DNA from: an uncultured Thiotrichaceae bacterium | GTDB taxonomy: Bacteria > Pseudomonadota > Gammaproteobacteria > Thiotrichales > Thiotrichaceae | Direction of reading: 5' to 3' | Length of the DNA: 64,000 nt | Assembly (NCBI GenBank): GCA_937925855.1 | Contig: CALAMO010000010.1 | Location: 1-64,000, forward strand | Shown: piece after piece, positions 26,306 through 35,323 of the stretch | How positions within the stretch are numbered: the first letter of the stretch is position 1 | Layout: each line of letters opens with the position of its first letter | Made by a program: the position numbers and the translations under genes | The notes under the pieces: model-generated | Seen by the model: the letters and a program-made list of their open reading frames with translations, nothing else | Told to the model about the DNA's origin: nothing | Database searches by the model: none

Positions 26306-27331
26306 TTAAGCGTCTTCAGGGGGTGTTTCCCCTGTTTTTCTGGGTACTGTCGAGGGGGGTGCTGGTGCGCTGGGAGCGTCAAAGCGGCGTAACCAGCCTA
26401 CAATGCCACCTTTGCCTAGTAGCACCAGAAGTACCAGCATCACGCCAAAAATCAAATGCCAGTACACCGTAATTTTTGACAGGAGTTCTTCCAAAATAAT
26501 GAAGGCTAACGCGCCAAGCAGCGGCCCAAAAAAAGTGCTCACGCCGCCGATAATTACCATGAAAATGAGTTCGCCGGAGCGCGCCCAACCGATCATGTCT
26601 GGGCTGATAAATTCTGTGAAATTACCTAATAATACCCCGGCTACGCTACAGATCATCGCGGATAAGACGTAGCACAATAGGCGATAACGGTAGGTATTAA
26701 AGCCGAGGGTTTGCAGGCGGGTCTCATTAAACTTTGCGCCGACGATGACTCGCCCAAAACGCGCATAGACCAGCCGTTGGATGAACAACAGCGTCAGCAG
26801 CAGAACGGCAAATACCCAATAATACAGTGCGGTACTGCTTTCCATAGTAATCAGGGCGGGAAATTCGCTGCGCTGGTAGATCACTAGTCCGTCATCGGCG
26901 CCGTATTCTTCCAGGCTGAGTAAAAGGAAATACAACATCTGGCTAAATGCCATGGTGATCATAATAAAGTACACGCCCTTGGTGCGCAGGCTAATCGCGC
27001 CGGTGATGAGCGCAAACAGGGCGCTAATGCCTAGCGCCAGCCCAAGGTGGAGCCAGCCATTATAGTAATCGTAATATGAGGCGATGCCGACGCTATAAGC
27101 GCCAATACCGATATAGGCGGCGTGCCCCAGACTCACCATGCCGCCAAAGCCTAGAATCAGATTTAGGCTCAGCGCGGCAATCGCTAGAATCAGTGCCCGA
27201 CTGAGTAAGTCGAGGTAAAACGGCTGATTGATCCACTCGAAAATAAACGGTGCCAGCGCTAACAAGCCCAGTAGCAGCGCATAAACTTTCGCGGTCACGC
27301 CGGACAGGCTGCGCCAGCGGCCTAGCATCAC
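26306..27331 (-). CDS. Branched-chain-amino-acid-type ABC transporter permease (LivM-like)
   Basis: The 341-residue integral membrane protein has around ten hydrophobic segments and LivM signatures: LSLNLILGFGGMVSLGHAAY near residue 58, LRTKGVYFIMITMAFSQM, and IIGGVSTFFGPLLGAL with the EAA-type coupling region. It overlaps livH by 4 bp. It would form the translocation channel with LivH. The usual LivG and LivF ATPases are not encoded in this operon. Confidence 0.92.
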   Translation of the reverse strand: MMLGRWRSLSGVTAKVYALLLGLLALAPFIFEWINQPFYLDLLSRALILAIAALSLNLILGFGGMVSLGHAAYIGIGAYSVGIASYYDYYNGWLHLGLALGISALFALITGAISLRTKGVYFIMITMAFSQMLYFLLLSLEEYGADDGLVIYQRSEFPALITMESSTALYYWVFAVLLLTLLFIQRLVYARFGRVIVGAKFNETRLQTLGFNTYRYRLLCYVLSAMICSVAGVLLGNFTEFISPDMIGWARSGELIFMVIIGGVSTFFGPLLGALAFIILEELLSKITVYWHLIFGVMLVLLVLLGKGGIVGWLRRFDAPSAPAPPSTVPRKTGETPPEDA

Positions 27332-28251
27332 TTCGCCCCTGCCGGTGGGAATAAACCCTGGGGGCGAAAGGCCAGCACTGCGGCCATGAGGATATATACC
27401 AGCATCGCTGATAGTGCGGGCGCGGCCGTTTCCGCATAGTCTGCCGTCATAAACAGCTTCATGACATCATCCAAATAAGAACGGCTCAGGGTATCGAGCA
27501 GCCCCATAATTAGTGCGGCGTAGAAGGCGCCTTTAATCGAGCCAATGCCGCCAATAATAACCACGACAAAGGCGATAATAATAATGTCATTGCCCATGCC
27601 GATACTGGCTTCTGTAATCGGTGCGATTAGCATGCCGGCCAGTCCGGCCAGCATAGCACCCAGCGCAAACACCACGAGAAACAGGCGATTAATATTCACT
27701 CCTAGTGCTTCAACCATCACTCGATTAGAGGCACCAGCCCGTATCAACATGCCCAGACGGGTTTTACTCACTAGCACATACAAAAAGGCTGCAACCAACA
27801 GTCCAGCCGCAATAATGACCAGGCGATACAGCGGCAGTTCCAGGCTGCCCAGGGTGAATTGTCCATCCAGAAAAGGGGGCAGTGGAATGGCCATGCCCGA
27901 TGCGCCCCAAATCATGTGCACGCTGGTATCAAAGATCAGAATCAGGCCAAAGGTGACCAGCACATGATCCAGGTGATCTGAGCGATACAGCTTGCGCGCG
28001 ATGAGCCACTCAACCAGCGCCCCCACCATGAATACCCCGGCCATGCCGCCGATGATGCCGAGCAGAAATGAACCACTTTTTGCCGCGATGGTGCCACAGA
28101 AATAAGCCCCGATCATGTAAAACGAACCGTGTGATAGGTTGATGAAATCCATGATGCCAAAGATCAGGGTTAATCCGGCGGCGAGCAAAAACAACAGCAG
28201 TCCGAGCTGGACGCCGTTGAGTAATTGGGTGATGAGTAGATTCCAGTCCAT
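27328..28251 (-). CDS. Branched-chain-amino-acid-type ABC transporter permease (LivH-like)
   Basis: The 307-residue permease starts MDWNLLITQLLNGVQLGLL and has the LivH hallmarks LIFGIMDFINLSHGSFYMIGAY and IIGGIGSIKGAFYAALIMG. The ATG at 28251 is preferred over a TTG five codons upstream. It follows the substrate-binding protein gene and overlaps the LivM gene, so all are co-transcribed with the sulfatase gene. Confidence 0.92.
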   Translation of the reverse strand: MDWNLLITQLLNGVQLGLLLFLLAAGLTLIFGIMDFINLSHGSFYMIGAYFCGTIAAKSGSFLLGIIGGMAGVFMVGALVEWLIARKLYRSDHLDHVLVTFGLILIFDTSVHMIWGASGMAIPLPPFLDGQFTLGSLELPLYRLVIIAAGLLVAAFLYVLVSKTRLGMLIRAGASNRVMVEALGVNINRLFLVVFALGAMLAGLAGMLIAPITEASIGMGNDIIIIAFVVVIIGGIGSIKGAFYAALIMGLLDTLSRSYLDDVMKLFMTADYAETAAPALSAMLVYILMAAVLAFRPQGLFPPAGAK

Positions 28252-28322
28252 AGCTTGAGCGACCAAGACAGCAGGGGGTGGTGGGCGGTGCCAGCAATCT
28301 TGCTGGCACCCTGAATCAAGGA

Positions 28323-29510
28323 TTACATCGTGCAGTCTGCTGCGTAAGGATCCTGATGATTTTCATAGACGGTGTCGACGATTTTGGTTGTCCAGCGTCC
28401 ATCTGCATCTGCAACGACCTCACGCAGATAAAAATTCTGTATGGGCATGTGGTTGTTGCCGTAGGTGTATTTACCCCGCACCGAAGCAAAATCTGCGGCT
28501 TTGAGTGCGGCGCGTACTGCATCCTGGTCATCCAGTTTGCCGCCGACCGCCTTTACTGCACTGGCAATCAGCATTATGGAGTCATAGGCCTGCGCACCGT
28601 AGAAAGATGGGTATTTATCGTGTTTCTTGAGGTAGTCAGCGACAAATTTTTGATTAGCTGGATTGTCCATATCTGGCGACCACTGCTGGGTCATTTTTGA
28701 ACCCAATACGCCTTCCAGTTTGCCTTGCTGAAACTTCGGCAGGCCAATTGAATCGACGGTAAACACCGTGTACAGCGGCATTTCATCACGCAGTCCAGCC
28801 TGCTGGTATTGCTTAATAAAGGCACCGCCTGCCTTGCCGGGATAGAACACAAACAGCGCGTCCGCACCGGAGGAGCGTGCTTTGGCGAGTTCAGCGGAGA
28901 AGTCGAGCTGGGCGTCCGCGCCCCATTTAGTCAGGTCTTTACCTTTCACCTCACCGTTAAAGGTTTTTTCAACCCCGGCGACCATGTCTTTACCGGCGGC
29001 ATAGTTGGGGGCCATAATGTATAGCGATTGCACGCCTTGCTTATTCAGGTGTTCACCCATCGCCATCGGGGTTTGGTCGTTCTGCCATGAGGTGGAGAAA
29101 AAGTTTTTGTGGCAGCGCTTGCCGGCGATTTTAGACGGCCCAGCATTGGCACTAATCAGGAATTTGTCCGCTTTTAACACAGAGTTGGCTGAAGCCAATA
29201 AAACATGTGACCAAATAAAACCGGCGACAAAATCGACATTATCCTGCTTGACTAGCTTATCAGCTTTCTGTTTACCCACATCCGGTTTGAAGCCGTCGTC
29301 TTCCATGATCAGTTCAACGTCGCGCCCGCCCATTTTATGGTCGAGGTGTTCCAGCGCTAGCTCGACCGAATTTTTCATGTCCTCACCGATGACGGCTGCA
29401 GGGGTGGTCAGGGTAGTAATGAAACCAATTTTCACGCTCTCAGCGTGTGCGAGACTGCTGACGGTTAATGCGCTGGCGAACAGCGCTGTGCGGATGGTTT
29501 TAGCGAGCAT
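28323..29510 (-). CDS. ABC transporter substrate-binding protein (Leu/Ile/Val-binding type)
   Basis: The 395-residue periplasmic protein has a signal peptide (MLAKTIRTALFASALTVSSLAHA) and a type I binding fold beginning VKIGFITTLTTPAAVIG, with LIMEDDGFKPDVGKQKADKL as the family block. The ATG at 29510 has GGAG 6 nt upstream. It is the first gene of the operon with two permeases and a choline-sulfatase-like enzyme, so its ligand is probably a sulfate ester such as choline-O-sulfate rather than a branched-chain amino acid; this is inference from context. Confidence 0.9.
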   Translation of the reverse strand: MLAKTIRTALFASALTVSSLAHAESVKIGFITTLTTPAAVIGEDMKNSVELALEHLDHKMGGRDVELIMEDDGFKPDVGKQKADKLVKQDNVDFVAGFIWSHVLLASANSVLKADKFLISANAGPSKIAGKRCHKNFFSTSWQNDQTPMAMGEHLNKQGVQSLYIMAPNYAAGKDMVAGVEKTFNGEVKGKDLTKWGADAQLDFSAELAKARSSGADALFVFYPGKAGGAFIKQYQQAGLRDEMPLYTVFTVDSIGLPKFQQGKLEGVLGSKMTQQWSPDMDNPANQKFVADYLKKHDKYPSFYGAQAYDSIMLIASAVKAVGGKLDDQDAVRAALKAADFASVRGKYTYGNNHMPIQNFYLREVVADADGRWTTKIVDTVYENHQDPYAADCTM

Positions 29511-29818
29511 AATATTCTCCTTTGAAGACACCGATTAGCTGACAGGCACCTACACATCCAGCGTATTGTTGTGTGCTACGGTGTGTCTTTGCACTACGCT
29601 ACTTTAATACCTCAGCTGTATTGCATTCTAGCCTGTTTTTCACGCTGCGTGCGTTGATTAATTGAGCTGATGCCGGTAATTACTCGATGAGCTGTCAAAA
29701 ACAGTGTTCAGCGGGTGCTCAGTGATTATGTCGCTGGCATGCATCGATTTTGTGCACTGACCGCAGGCAATAAGTGCGCTAGAATCAAGAGTCAATCGCT
29801 TTGCTGAGGATAATAATC
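29511..29818. other. Divergent intergenic region, 308 bp
   Basis: This spacer separates the importer operon (minus) from msrB (plus) and must hold both promoters. A TAGAAT at 29780-29785 is a plausible -10 for msrB, but no convincing -35 lies at the right distance. No LacI-type operator, RNA gene or repeat was seen. Confidence 0.4.
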
Positions 29819-30265
29819 ATGCTGGACTGGAATGAGATACTGCGCTTGGCCGAAACGGGTAATTTGCCGCCGGAGCGGACAGTACAGAAAACGGAAGCTG
29901 AATGGCAGGCCCAGCTGAGTGCTGAGCAATACCGTGTGACCCGGCAGCAGGGTACCGAGCGGCCTTTTAGTTCTGACATGTGTGGCCTGTTCGCTGAGGG
30001 GCAGTATGGCTGCGTGTGTTGTGATACTTTGCTGTTTGATGCTAGTGAGAAATTTGAATCAGGCACCGGTTGGCCTTCCTTCACCCAGCCAGTACAGGCT
30101 AACGCGGTGGCGTACCATGCGGATCATTCGCACGGTATGACTAGAATCGAAGCGGTGTGTAATACCTGTGCAGCCCATTTGGGGCATGTCTTTCCAGATG
30201 GCCCGGCACCCGGTGGGCTGCGTTATTGTATGAATGCGGTATCGCTGCGCAAGGTCGAAGACTGA
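29819..30265 (+). CDS. msrB: Peptide-methionine (R)-S-oxide reductase
   Basis: The 148-residue MsrB repairs methionine-R-sulfoxide in proteins. It has the catalytic RYCMNAVSL motif, the zinc-binding CVCC and CNTC pairs, and ESGTGWPSF. The ATG at 29819 has GAGGA 8 nt upstream, while the frame extends to a poor TTG. It is a single gene converging on the LCIB-like gene. Confidence 0.96.
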   Translation: MLDWNEILRLAETGNLPPERTVQKTEAEWQAQLSAEQYRVTRQQGTERPFSSDMCGLFAEGQYGCVCCDTLLFDASEKFESGTGWPSFTQPVQANAVAYHADHSHGMTRIEAVCNTCAAHLGHVFPDGPAPGGLRYCMNAVSLRKVED

Positions 30266-30330
30266 ACGCAGCGTTAGCTAAGGGCGTAGCAGCGGCCGGG
30301 TATTAATCTATTAATGCTAGTGCGAGATGT

Positions 30331-30353
30331 GTGGCCACGGCATACGTGGCCAC
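30331..30353. terminator. Hairpin between convergent genes
   Basis: A perfect 9-bp stem GTGGCCACG/CGTGGCCAC with loop GCATA lies between the convergent msrB and LCIB-like genes. There is no long T-run on either side, so termination in both directions is plausible but not certain. Confidence 0.45.
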
Positions 30354-30377
30354 TAGCGTTTGGGTTGCGGGCGCGGT

Positions 30378-31496
30378 TTATGGATGAGGCAGCGCGTCCA
30401 AGTTAATTTGATCCGGGTTGTCGCTCTTAGCGGCCTGTAATGCTGCGAATAATTCGGCTTGTTCAAGGATTAGCTGCGCACCCTTGCTGAGCTGCTGATA
30501 GGCTGCCCACGGCACAAATTGAGTCAGTGGGTACCGCTGCTCCGGCGGTGGTGAGACATCAATATGTAGTCCGGCAAGGTAAAGTAGATTTTTGCCCTGA
30601 TAGGCCGGTTCCTGCACAATGCTGCGCCAAGCCCGGTCAAATTCGGCCTGTGTATTCACCTGGGCCGCCGTCAGCATAGGTGAGGCTGAACTCACAATCC
30701 AGGGCATGGCATCCAATAGGTTGAGCTCCAACTGGTGAACGCCGGTCTTGTCTGCGGCGAGTGCGGCGTGGCGATAGCTGAAAAACTCTGGTTTGAGTGC
30801 TGCCCCAATGCGTTGCCGCCCCGCTGCAGGGTCGATAAAAGCCTGCAAATGTTGGCGAAAGCCTGCGCTGGCCTCAAAGGTTTGTGCGCTGTTCGGTAGC
30901 GTTAGGGCAGTGATTTGGCTATCGGATTGGGTAGTCAGCATCTGTCCCAAGTCTAACACCAGCTGTGGTTCTGTGTTGTCGGTAGATAAATACTGCTTAT
31001 CCAGTGTCAGCTGGCAGCCCGTGGTCGTCATCTCAACCTGGATATCCTGGCAGGCCCGCTGATATGCGCGCAAATAGGGGGCCAGCACGCCATGGATTTT
31101 ACCACAGTTGGTCGAACAGCCCGCAGGCTCAGTTTGCCAGCGACTATATTCGCCAAACACATCGCGCTCCGGTAAATAGCCGACGTGGCTGGCCTGTACA
31201 ATCACGAGGTCTTTGCCATGGGCGGCATGTGGGCCATGTCGGCCCGTGGACATAATGCCGCCGACCCGCCCATGATCGAAGGGGAAGGTGCCGAAATGTT
31301 GAGTCATCAGCAAAATGGGGTAGCCCTGGCTTTCATCTGAGCAAAAGGCGCGTGATGGCATGATTTTACCGGCGCTGAAGCCCAGTGATTGGCACCAGTT
31401 ATATAATTTGGGCATAAAGCTGCTGTAGGGCAGCGCATATGGCGCTACGGGGAAAGGGCTAGGTTTAGTTTGGTGCGGTGCAGACAGGTCATACAT
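30378..31496 (-). CDS. Putative LCIB-like (theta-type) carbonic anhydrase-fold protein
   Basis: The 372-residue product has no signal peptide. Residues 45-140 show the LCIB/LciC pattern: CSDE at 52-55, HFGTFPFDHGRVGGI, a GKDLVIVQASHVGY block with H104, and CSTNCGK with C127 and C131. This spacing of Cys-x-Asp-Glu, His-Val-Gly and a Cys-Gly pair resembles the zinc site of algal limiting-CO2-inducible proteins, some of which are carbonic anhydrases. The assignment is from memory of the family, not a search. The C-terminal 200 residues are unassigned. The gene lies 38 bp behind a Gfo/Idh/MocA gene and ends the operon. Confidence 0.5.
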   Translation of the reverse strand: MYDLSAPHQTKPSPFPVAPYALPYSSFMPKLYNWCQSLGFSAGKIMPSRAFCSDESQGYPILLMTQHFGTFPFDHGRVGGIMSTGRHGPHAAHGKDLVIVQASHVGYLPERDVFGEYSRWQTEPAGCSTNCGKIHGVLAPYLRAYQRACQDIQVEMTTTGCQLTLDKQYLSTDNTEPQLVLDLGQMLTTQSDSQITALTLPNSAQTFEASAGFRQHLQAFIDPAAGRQRIGAALKPEFFSYRHAALAADKTGVHQLELNLLDAMPWIVSSASPMLTAAQVNTQAEFDRAWRSIVQEPAYQGKNLLYLAGLHIDVSPPPEQRYPLTQFVPWAAYQQLSKGAQLILEQAELFAALQAAKSDNPDQINLDALPHP

Positions 31497-31534
31497 TTAA
31501 GCAGGTCCTTGGATTAAAGATCATGATTAAGCGC

Positions 31535-32704
31535 TTAGAAACACACCCAGCGGGAACCATTATCCGCAGATTCAACACAGCATTCCAGTAAACGCACTCC
31601 GCTAATGCCGTCATCCGCGCCGGGATACCACAGCCCGGCGAGGGTTTCCCGATCATTCCGCTCCGCCGCATCCATCGCCAGTCCAAAGCGGTGATACAGA
31701 TTCGCCCAGGATTCAAAAAAGCCTTCCGCGTGTCCGCCACCAATACGGGCGCACACGCCGGGGTCATCGCTGTACAGATAATTCATACCGCGATCCAGTA
31801 GCTGTGCAGGCTGGCCCTGGATTTCGTATTTCAGCTGATTCGGGTGCTCATCCCACCATTCAATACTGGCTTTTTCGCCGACAATGCGAATTTTTTGCTG
31901 ATGCATCGACCCGGCATTCACCGCGCTCGCCCACAGCGTGCCCACCGCGCCGCCTTTGAATTTCAGCATCACATGCGCATTATCTTCCAGCGGCGCACGG
32001 CTGGGGATAAAGCTCTGGCGCATACAGCACAGTTCATCCGGCTCCAGTCCGGTAATCATCTCCGCCATCTGCCAGCAGTGCGTACCAATATCGCCCAGCA
32101 CATAAGTTGGCCCGGAAATTTCGGGGTTCATGCGCCACTTGGCACCGGGGCTGTTTTCCTCTACGGCGGTGTTATGGAAGCCGTGGGCGAATTGCATATT
32201 GACCACGCGAATTGTGCCGAGGTCGCCGCGTTTCACCATCTCCCGCGCCTGATGCAGCATCGGGTAGCCGGAGTAGCCGTACATCACGCCGAAGACGCGG
32301 TTTTTGCTGATCGCCAGCTGATTGAGTTCTTCGCATTCCGTGACCGTAAACGCCAGTGGTTTTTCACACACGACATGTAAACCGGCTTCCAGTGCGGCTT
32401 TGCTGATGGCGTAGTGCGTGCCATTGGGTGTAGCGATGGAAACGGCCTGCAAGCCATCTTCCAGTGCAGCTTCGGCGGCAAACATGGCGGCGTAGTCGCT
32501 GTAACAACGCTCCGGGGCAACGCCCAGATTGCTGCCAAATTCGCGCCCGCGTTCTGGGTCGAGGTCAAAGGTGCCGGCGACTAGCTGGAAAAAGCCATCG
32601 CGGCGTGCTGCGGCGCGATGTGCGTGGCCGATTTCACTGCCGCGCCCGCCGCCGACCATGCCCCAGCGGATGGGGTTGTTGAGTTGTCTTTCTTCGTTGA
32701 ACAT
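31535..32704 (-). CDS. Gfo/Idh/MocA family oxidoreductase
   Basis: The 389-residue product starts MFNEERQLNNPIRWGMVGGG, with a Rossmann loop GMVGGGRGSEIG and the family motif CEKPLAF. The second conserved block GDIGTHCWQMAEMITG places the catalytic His in the usual position. Enzymes of this family oxidise or epimerise sugars and inositols with NAD(P). The ATG at 32704 lies downstream of a palindromic repeat tract, and the open frame upstream of it is read through that repeat and is not coding. It shares the operon with the second such enzyme at 34066. Confidence 0.92.
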   Translation of the reverse strand: MFNEERQLNNPIRWGMVGGGRGSEIGHAHRAAARRDGFFQLVAGTFDLDPERGREFGSNLGVAPERCYSDYAAMFAAEAALEDGLQAVSIATPNGTHYAISKAALEAGLHVVCEKPLAFTVTECEELNQLAISKNRVFGVMYGYSGYPMLHQAREMVKRGDLGTIRVVNMQFAHGFHNTAVEENSPGAKWRMNPEISGPTYVLGDIGTHCWQMAEMITGLEPDELCCMRQSFIPSRAPLEDNAHVMLKFKGGAVGTLWASAVNAGSMHQQKIRIVGEKASIEWWDEHPNQLKYEIQGQPAQLLDRGMNYLYSDDPGVCARIGGGHAEGFFESWANLYHRFGLAMDAAERNDRETLAGLWYPGADDGISGVRLLECCVESADNGSRWVCF

Positions 32705-32748
32705 TGTTGTGTTTCCTTTAATCTTTGCTATCTTAAGTCCGCTTACCC

Positions 32749-32860
32749 TCACCCCCCAACCCCCTCTCCCTAACAGGGAGAGGGGGAGCAAGTGCATAGT
32801 TCCTTTAGCCCCTCTCCCTGTGAAAGCACCGTTTCTATGGAAACGTCCGTGGGAGAGGGG
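32749..32860. repeat. Palindromic intergenic repeat tract A
   Basis: Two hairpins lie in tandem between two genes of one operon. The first (32760-32786) is a 12-bp stem CCCCCTCTCCCT/AGGGAGAGGGGG with loop AAC. The second (32809-32860) has the same outer arms, CCCCTCTCCC/GGGAGAGGGG, but with an extra inner hairpin (CGTTTC/GAAACG, preceded by GCACC). Such C-rich/G-rich arms are typical of dispersed extragenic palindromes. Confidence 0.85.
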
Positions 32861-32902
32861 TATCGGAGAATTCGGTAGAATTCGTGCTTTGGGTGAGGGT
32901 GT

Positions 32903-34060
32903 TCAAGCACGTCGCCTGCTCCGATGTGCCACTAATTCAACTTCATACTTATCTTCCGCCCAACCTTCCTCAAGCGCCCGAAGCGTCAGCGCCTTATGTG
33001 TCTCCGGGGCCAGTCCGCCCAGCGGCGGATCAGTATCCAGATTCGTCGGAAAGGAATAAGCTTCACAGGCACTGCCCAGCAAGGCAGTTTGTTCTGCGGC
33101 AGATAAATCCGGCCAGCCAGCTAACAACTGTGGATAGATAGCGCTGCTTATCGCATAACGATCCACACTTTCCATGGCGCGGCCAAACGCTGATGAGATT
33201 TGCAGCACATTAGCGCTGCGGTGGAAGTCGCTGGTGTGATTACTGCCTGCGGCATGGAACAGGGCGGGGTTAAAGAAGATGGCATCGCCCTGCTTGACCG
33301 GGAGCTGGACATGGTGCTGCGCAAAGTAAGCTTTGAATACCTCATTACGCCAGGCCAGATAACCCTGTGCGTATTGTTGCGAGTAAGGCAGCAGGAGCGT
33401 CGGGCCTGATTCCAGCGGCATGTCAGTGTGGGCAATAGCGCCTTGCAGCGTTAATAGCGCTGACATGGGGTGGACGTGTGGCGGGTACTGAGCCAGTGCT
33501 TCATGTGACTGAAAGCCCAGGTGGTAATCGCGATGTGGTGATTGCGCTGCGCCGCCGGGGTGAACGATATTCACCTGAGCGGTCATCTGAAAATCCGGCC
33601 CGAGCCAGGCTTCACTGAGTAGGGCCAGAATCGGATTTTTGTAATAGTCGATAAAACCCTGAGGGTCGAGCAGGGCACTTTTTTGCAAGGCATTCCAGAT
33701 GCGGCTGTTCGCGCCGACTTTAGCAAAGTGATCGCCATTTTCTAAGTCCGCTTCCTGCTGTAGGATGGTGGTAAAGACGGCGTTCTGCTGTTCCAATACG
33801 GATAAATCTGTATAAGTTGCTGTCACCACCAGTACGCCGGGGCCATGCAGGAAGGCGTGGGCGAGTTCCTGTAATAATGTTGTGCGTTGCTGTTCATCTC
33901 GCTCTGCCGCGCGCAGCGTATCACCAGCATAGATAAGAACATTTTTTTCCACCGACTGCGCGTGCGGATAGTGTGCGAGGTCAGTTTGTTGTCCACATAC
34001 CTGTGAAAATTCGTCGATAGTTGGCGCAGTGTGCAAGGTGGCCGATGGCGCAGTAGACAT
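32903..34060 (-). CDS. Phytanoyl-CoA dioxygenase family protein
   Basis: The 385-residue product is a non-heme iron, 2-oxoglutarate-dependent oxygenase of the PhyH type. HRDYH supplies the first His and Asp ligands, and FHAAGSNHTSDFHRSANV near the C-terminal third supplies the distal His/Arg region. The family hydroxylates small molecules, and hydroxylating an O-methyl or N-methyl group leads to demethylation. It starts 5 bp after the stop of the upstream dehydrogenase gene, so its substrate should belong to the same pathway. Confidence 0.85.
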   Translation of the reverse strand: MSTAPSATLHTAPTIDEFSQVCGQQTDLAHYPHAQSVEKNVLIYAGDTLRAAERDEQQRTTLLQELAHAFLHGPGVLVVTATYTDLSVLEQQNAVFTTILQQEADLENGDHFAKVGANSRIWNALQKSALLDPQGFIDYYKNPILALLSEAWLGPDFQMTAQVNIVHPGGAAQSPHRDYHLGFQSHEALAQYPPHVHPMSALLTLQGAIAHTDMPLESGPTLLLPYSQQYAQGYLAWRNEVFKAYFAQHHVQLPVKQGDAIFFNPALFHAAGSNHTSDFHRSANVLQISSAFGRAMESVDRYAISSAIYPQLLAGWPDLSAAEQTALLGSACEAYSFPTNLDTDPPLGGLAPETHKALTLRALEEGWAEDKYEVELVAHRSRRRA

Positions 34061-34065
34061 AGCGT

Positions 34066-35235
34066 TTACTCCGAGGCCTTTGCTGGTTCTAGCGGCTGCC
34101 AGGCTGACTCATGCTGTGAAGATTTTAATGCGGCGTTGATAAATTTCATGCCGTTTACGCCATCTTCAATGGTGGGGTACCACAGTGCGAGTGGATCGGG
34201 CTGTTGCCCCTGATGGCGTGCCAGTAGGTGATCGGCCATATCGAGGTAGATATTGGCGAACGCTTCTTTGTAGCCTTCGGGGTGGCCAATGGCGATATGG
34301 GTCGCGCGTTCTGCTGCTGCGGATAAGCCTTTGCCGCCGCGTATCAGCCGTTGTTCCGGCGCATTTAGCGGGCGATAGATAAGCTCATCCGGGGTTTCCT
34401 GATCCCATTCCAGTGTACCTTTGCTGCCTGACACGCGAATGCACAGGCCGTGTACCCCGCCGGCAACGGCCTGAGTGACGGTGAAGCTGCCGCGGGCGCC
34501 GTTAGCATAGCGTAACAGGATGCCGCAATAATCATGTGCGCTGCGGCCCGGCACAATGCTGGTGACATCGGCGCTGAGCGCTGCGGGTAACTGTCCGCTG
34601 ATATAAGAGGCGAGGTGGAAACAGTGTGTCCCTATATCACCGAGGATGAGGGAATCGCCGGCGACTTCCGGTCGCATATGCCAGTTATCCTGCTCTGCAT
34701 CAGTGAGTTCCGCGAGGTGGCCCTGAATGTAGTCACATTGTAGCGAGCGTAGTTCGCCGATAAGACCGTCTTCTACCATGGCGCGTGCCTGTCTCACCAT
34801 GGCGTAGCCGGTGTAAGCGTAGGCCACCCCATAAATTTGATCGTTTTGCGCTAGTTTGCTGGCTAAATTTTCAGCTTCGGCTATATTCAGGGTGAGCGGC
34901 TTTTCACAGAAAATAGCTATACCACAGTCCAGTGCCTGTAATGACAGTTCATAGTGACTGTTATTCGGCGTCATGATGGCCAGCAGGTCGATTTTTTCCG
35001 GGTGATCGCGCTCAGCAGCGAACAGGTCTTGCGCCGTGGCATAAGGGCGTGGCAGACCGAGGCGTTGACCATCCCGTAGGGAGCGTTCGGGATTAGAGGA
35101 TAAGACACCAGCGACGACGTCGTATTGTTCGTGGAGCAGGGCAGCGCCGCGATGTACGGTTCCAATAAAGGAATCAAGGCCGCCGCCGATGACGCCCAGA
35201 CGGAGTTTTCTACCTAAAACATCGACAGCCTGCAT
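34066..35235 (-). CDS. Gfo/Idh/MocA family oxidoreductase
   Basis: The 389-residue product starts MQAVDVLGRKLRLGVIGGGL, with the motifs CEKPLTL and LGDIGTHCFHLASYISG. It is the same length as, and clearly related to, the enzyme at 31535, so the pair may act on successive or epimeric substrates. The ATG at 35235 is the family start; a long upstream frame is spurious. It is the first gene of the operon, and a LacI-type operator lies 53-68 bp upstream of its start. Confidence 0.93.
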   Translation of the reverse strand: MQAVDVLGRKLRLGVIGGGLDSFIGTVHRGAALLHEQYDVVAGVLSSNPERSLRDGQRLGLPRPYATAQDLFAAERDHPEKIDLLAIMTPNNSHYELSLQALDCGIAIFCEKPLTLNIAEAENLASKLAQNDQIYGVAYAYTGYAMVRQARAMVEDGLIGELRSLQCDYIQGHLAELTDAEQDNWHMRPEVAGDSLILGDIGTHCFHLASYISGQLPAALSADVTSIVPGRSAHDYCGILLRYANGARGSFTVTQAVAGGVHGLCIRVSGSKGTLEWDQETPDELIYRPLNAPEQRLIRGGKGLSAAAERATHIAIGHPEGYKEAFANIYLDMADHLLARHQGQQPDPLALWYPTIEDGVNGMKFINAALKSSQHESAWQPLEPAKASE

Positions 35236-35287
35236 TTGGGTTTCCTCTGGTCTCAAAGGGTTCAAGATTAATGGAGTGAAAAATAGA

Positions 35288-35303
35288 TTGCAAACGTTTT
35301 CAA
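35288..35303. promoter_or_regulatory. LacI-family operator 1
   Basis: TTGCAAACGTTTTCAA is a near-perfect 16-bp palindrome with the central CG typical of LacI/GalR operators. It is identical to the site at 38442. It lies between the dehydrogenase operon and the divergent gene at 35324, and most likely binds the LacI-type regulator at 39452. Confidence 0.85.
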
Positions 35304-35323
35304 CAGGGAAGACTGAACCAGGA

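Noticed and set aside
35189-35323. N-terminal extension of the AEAERK protein
   Set aside because: The extension overlaps the start of the divergent dehydrogenase gene and crosses the operator; its sequence has no domain features.
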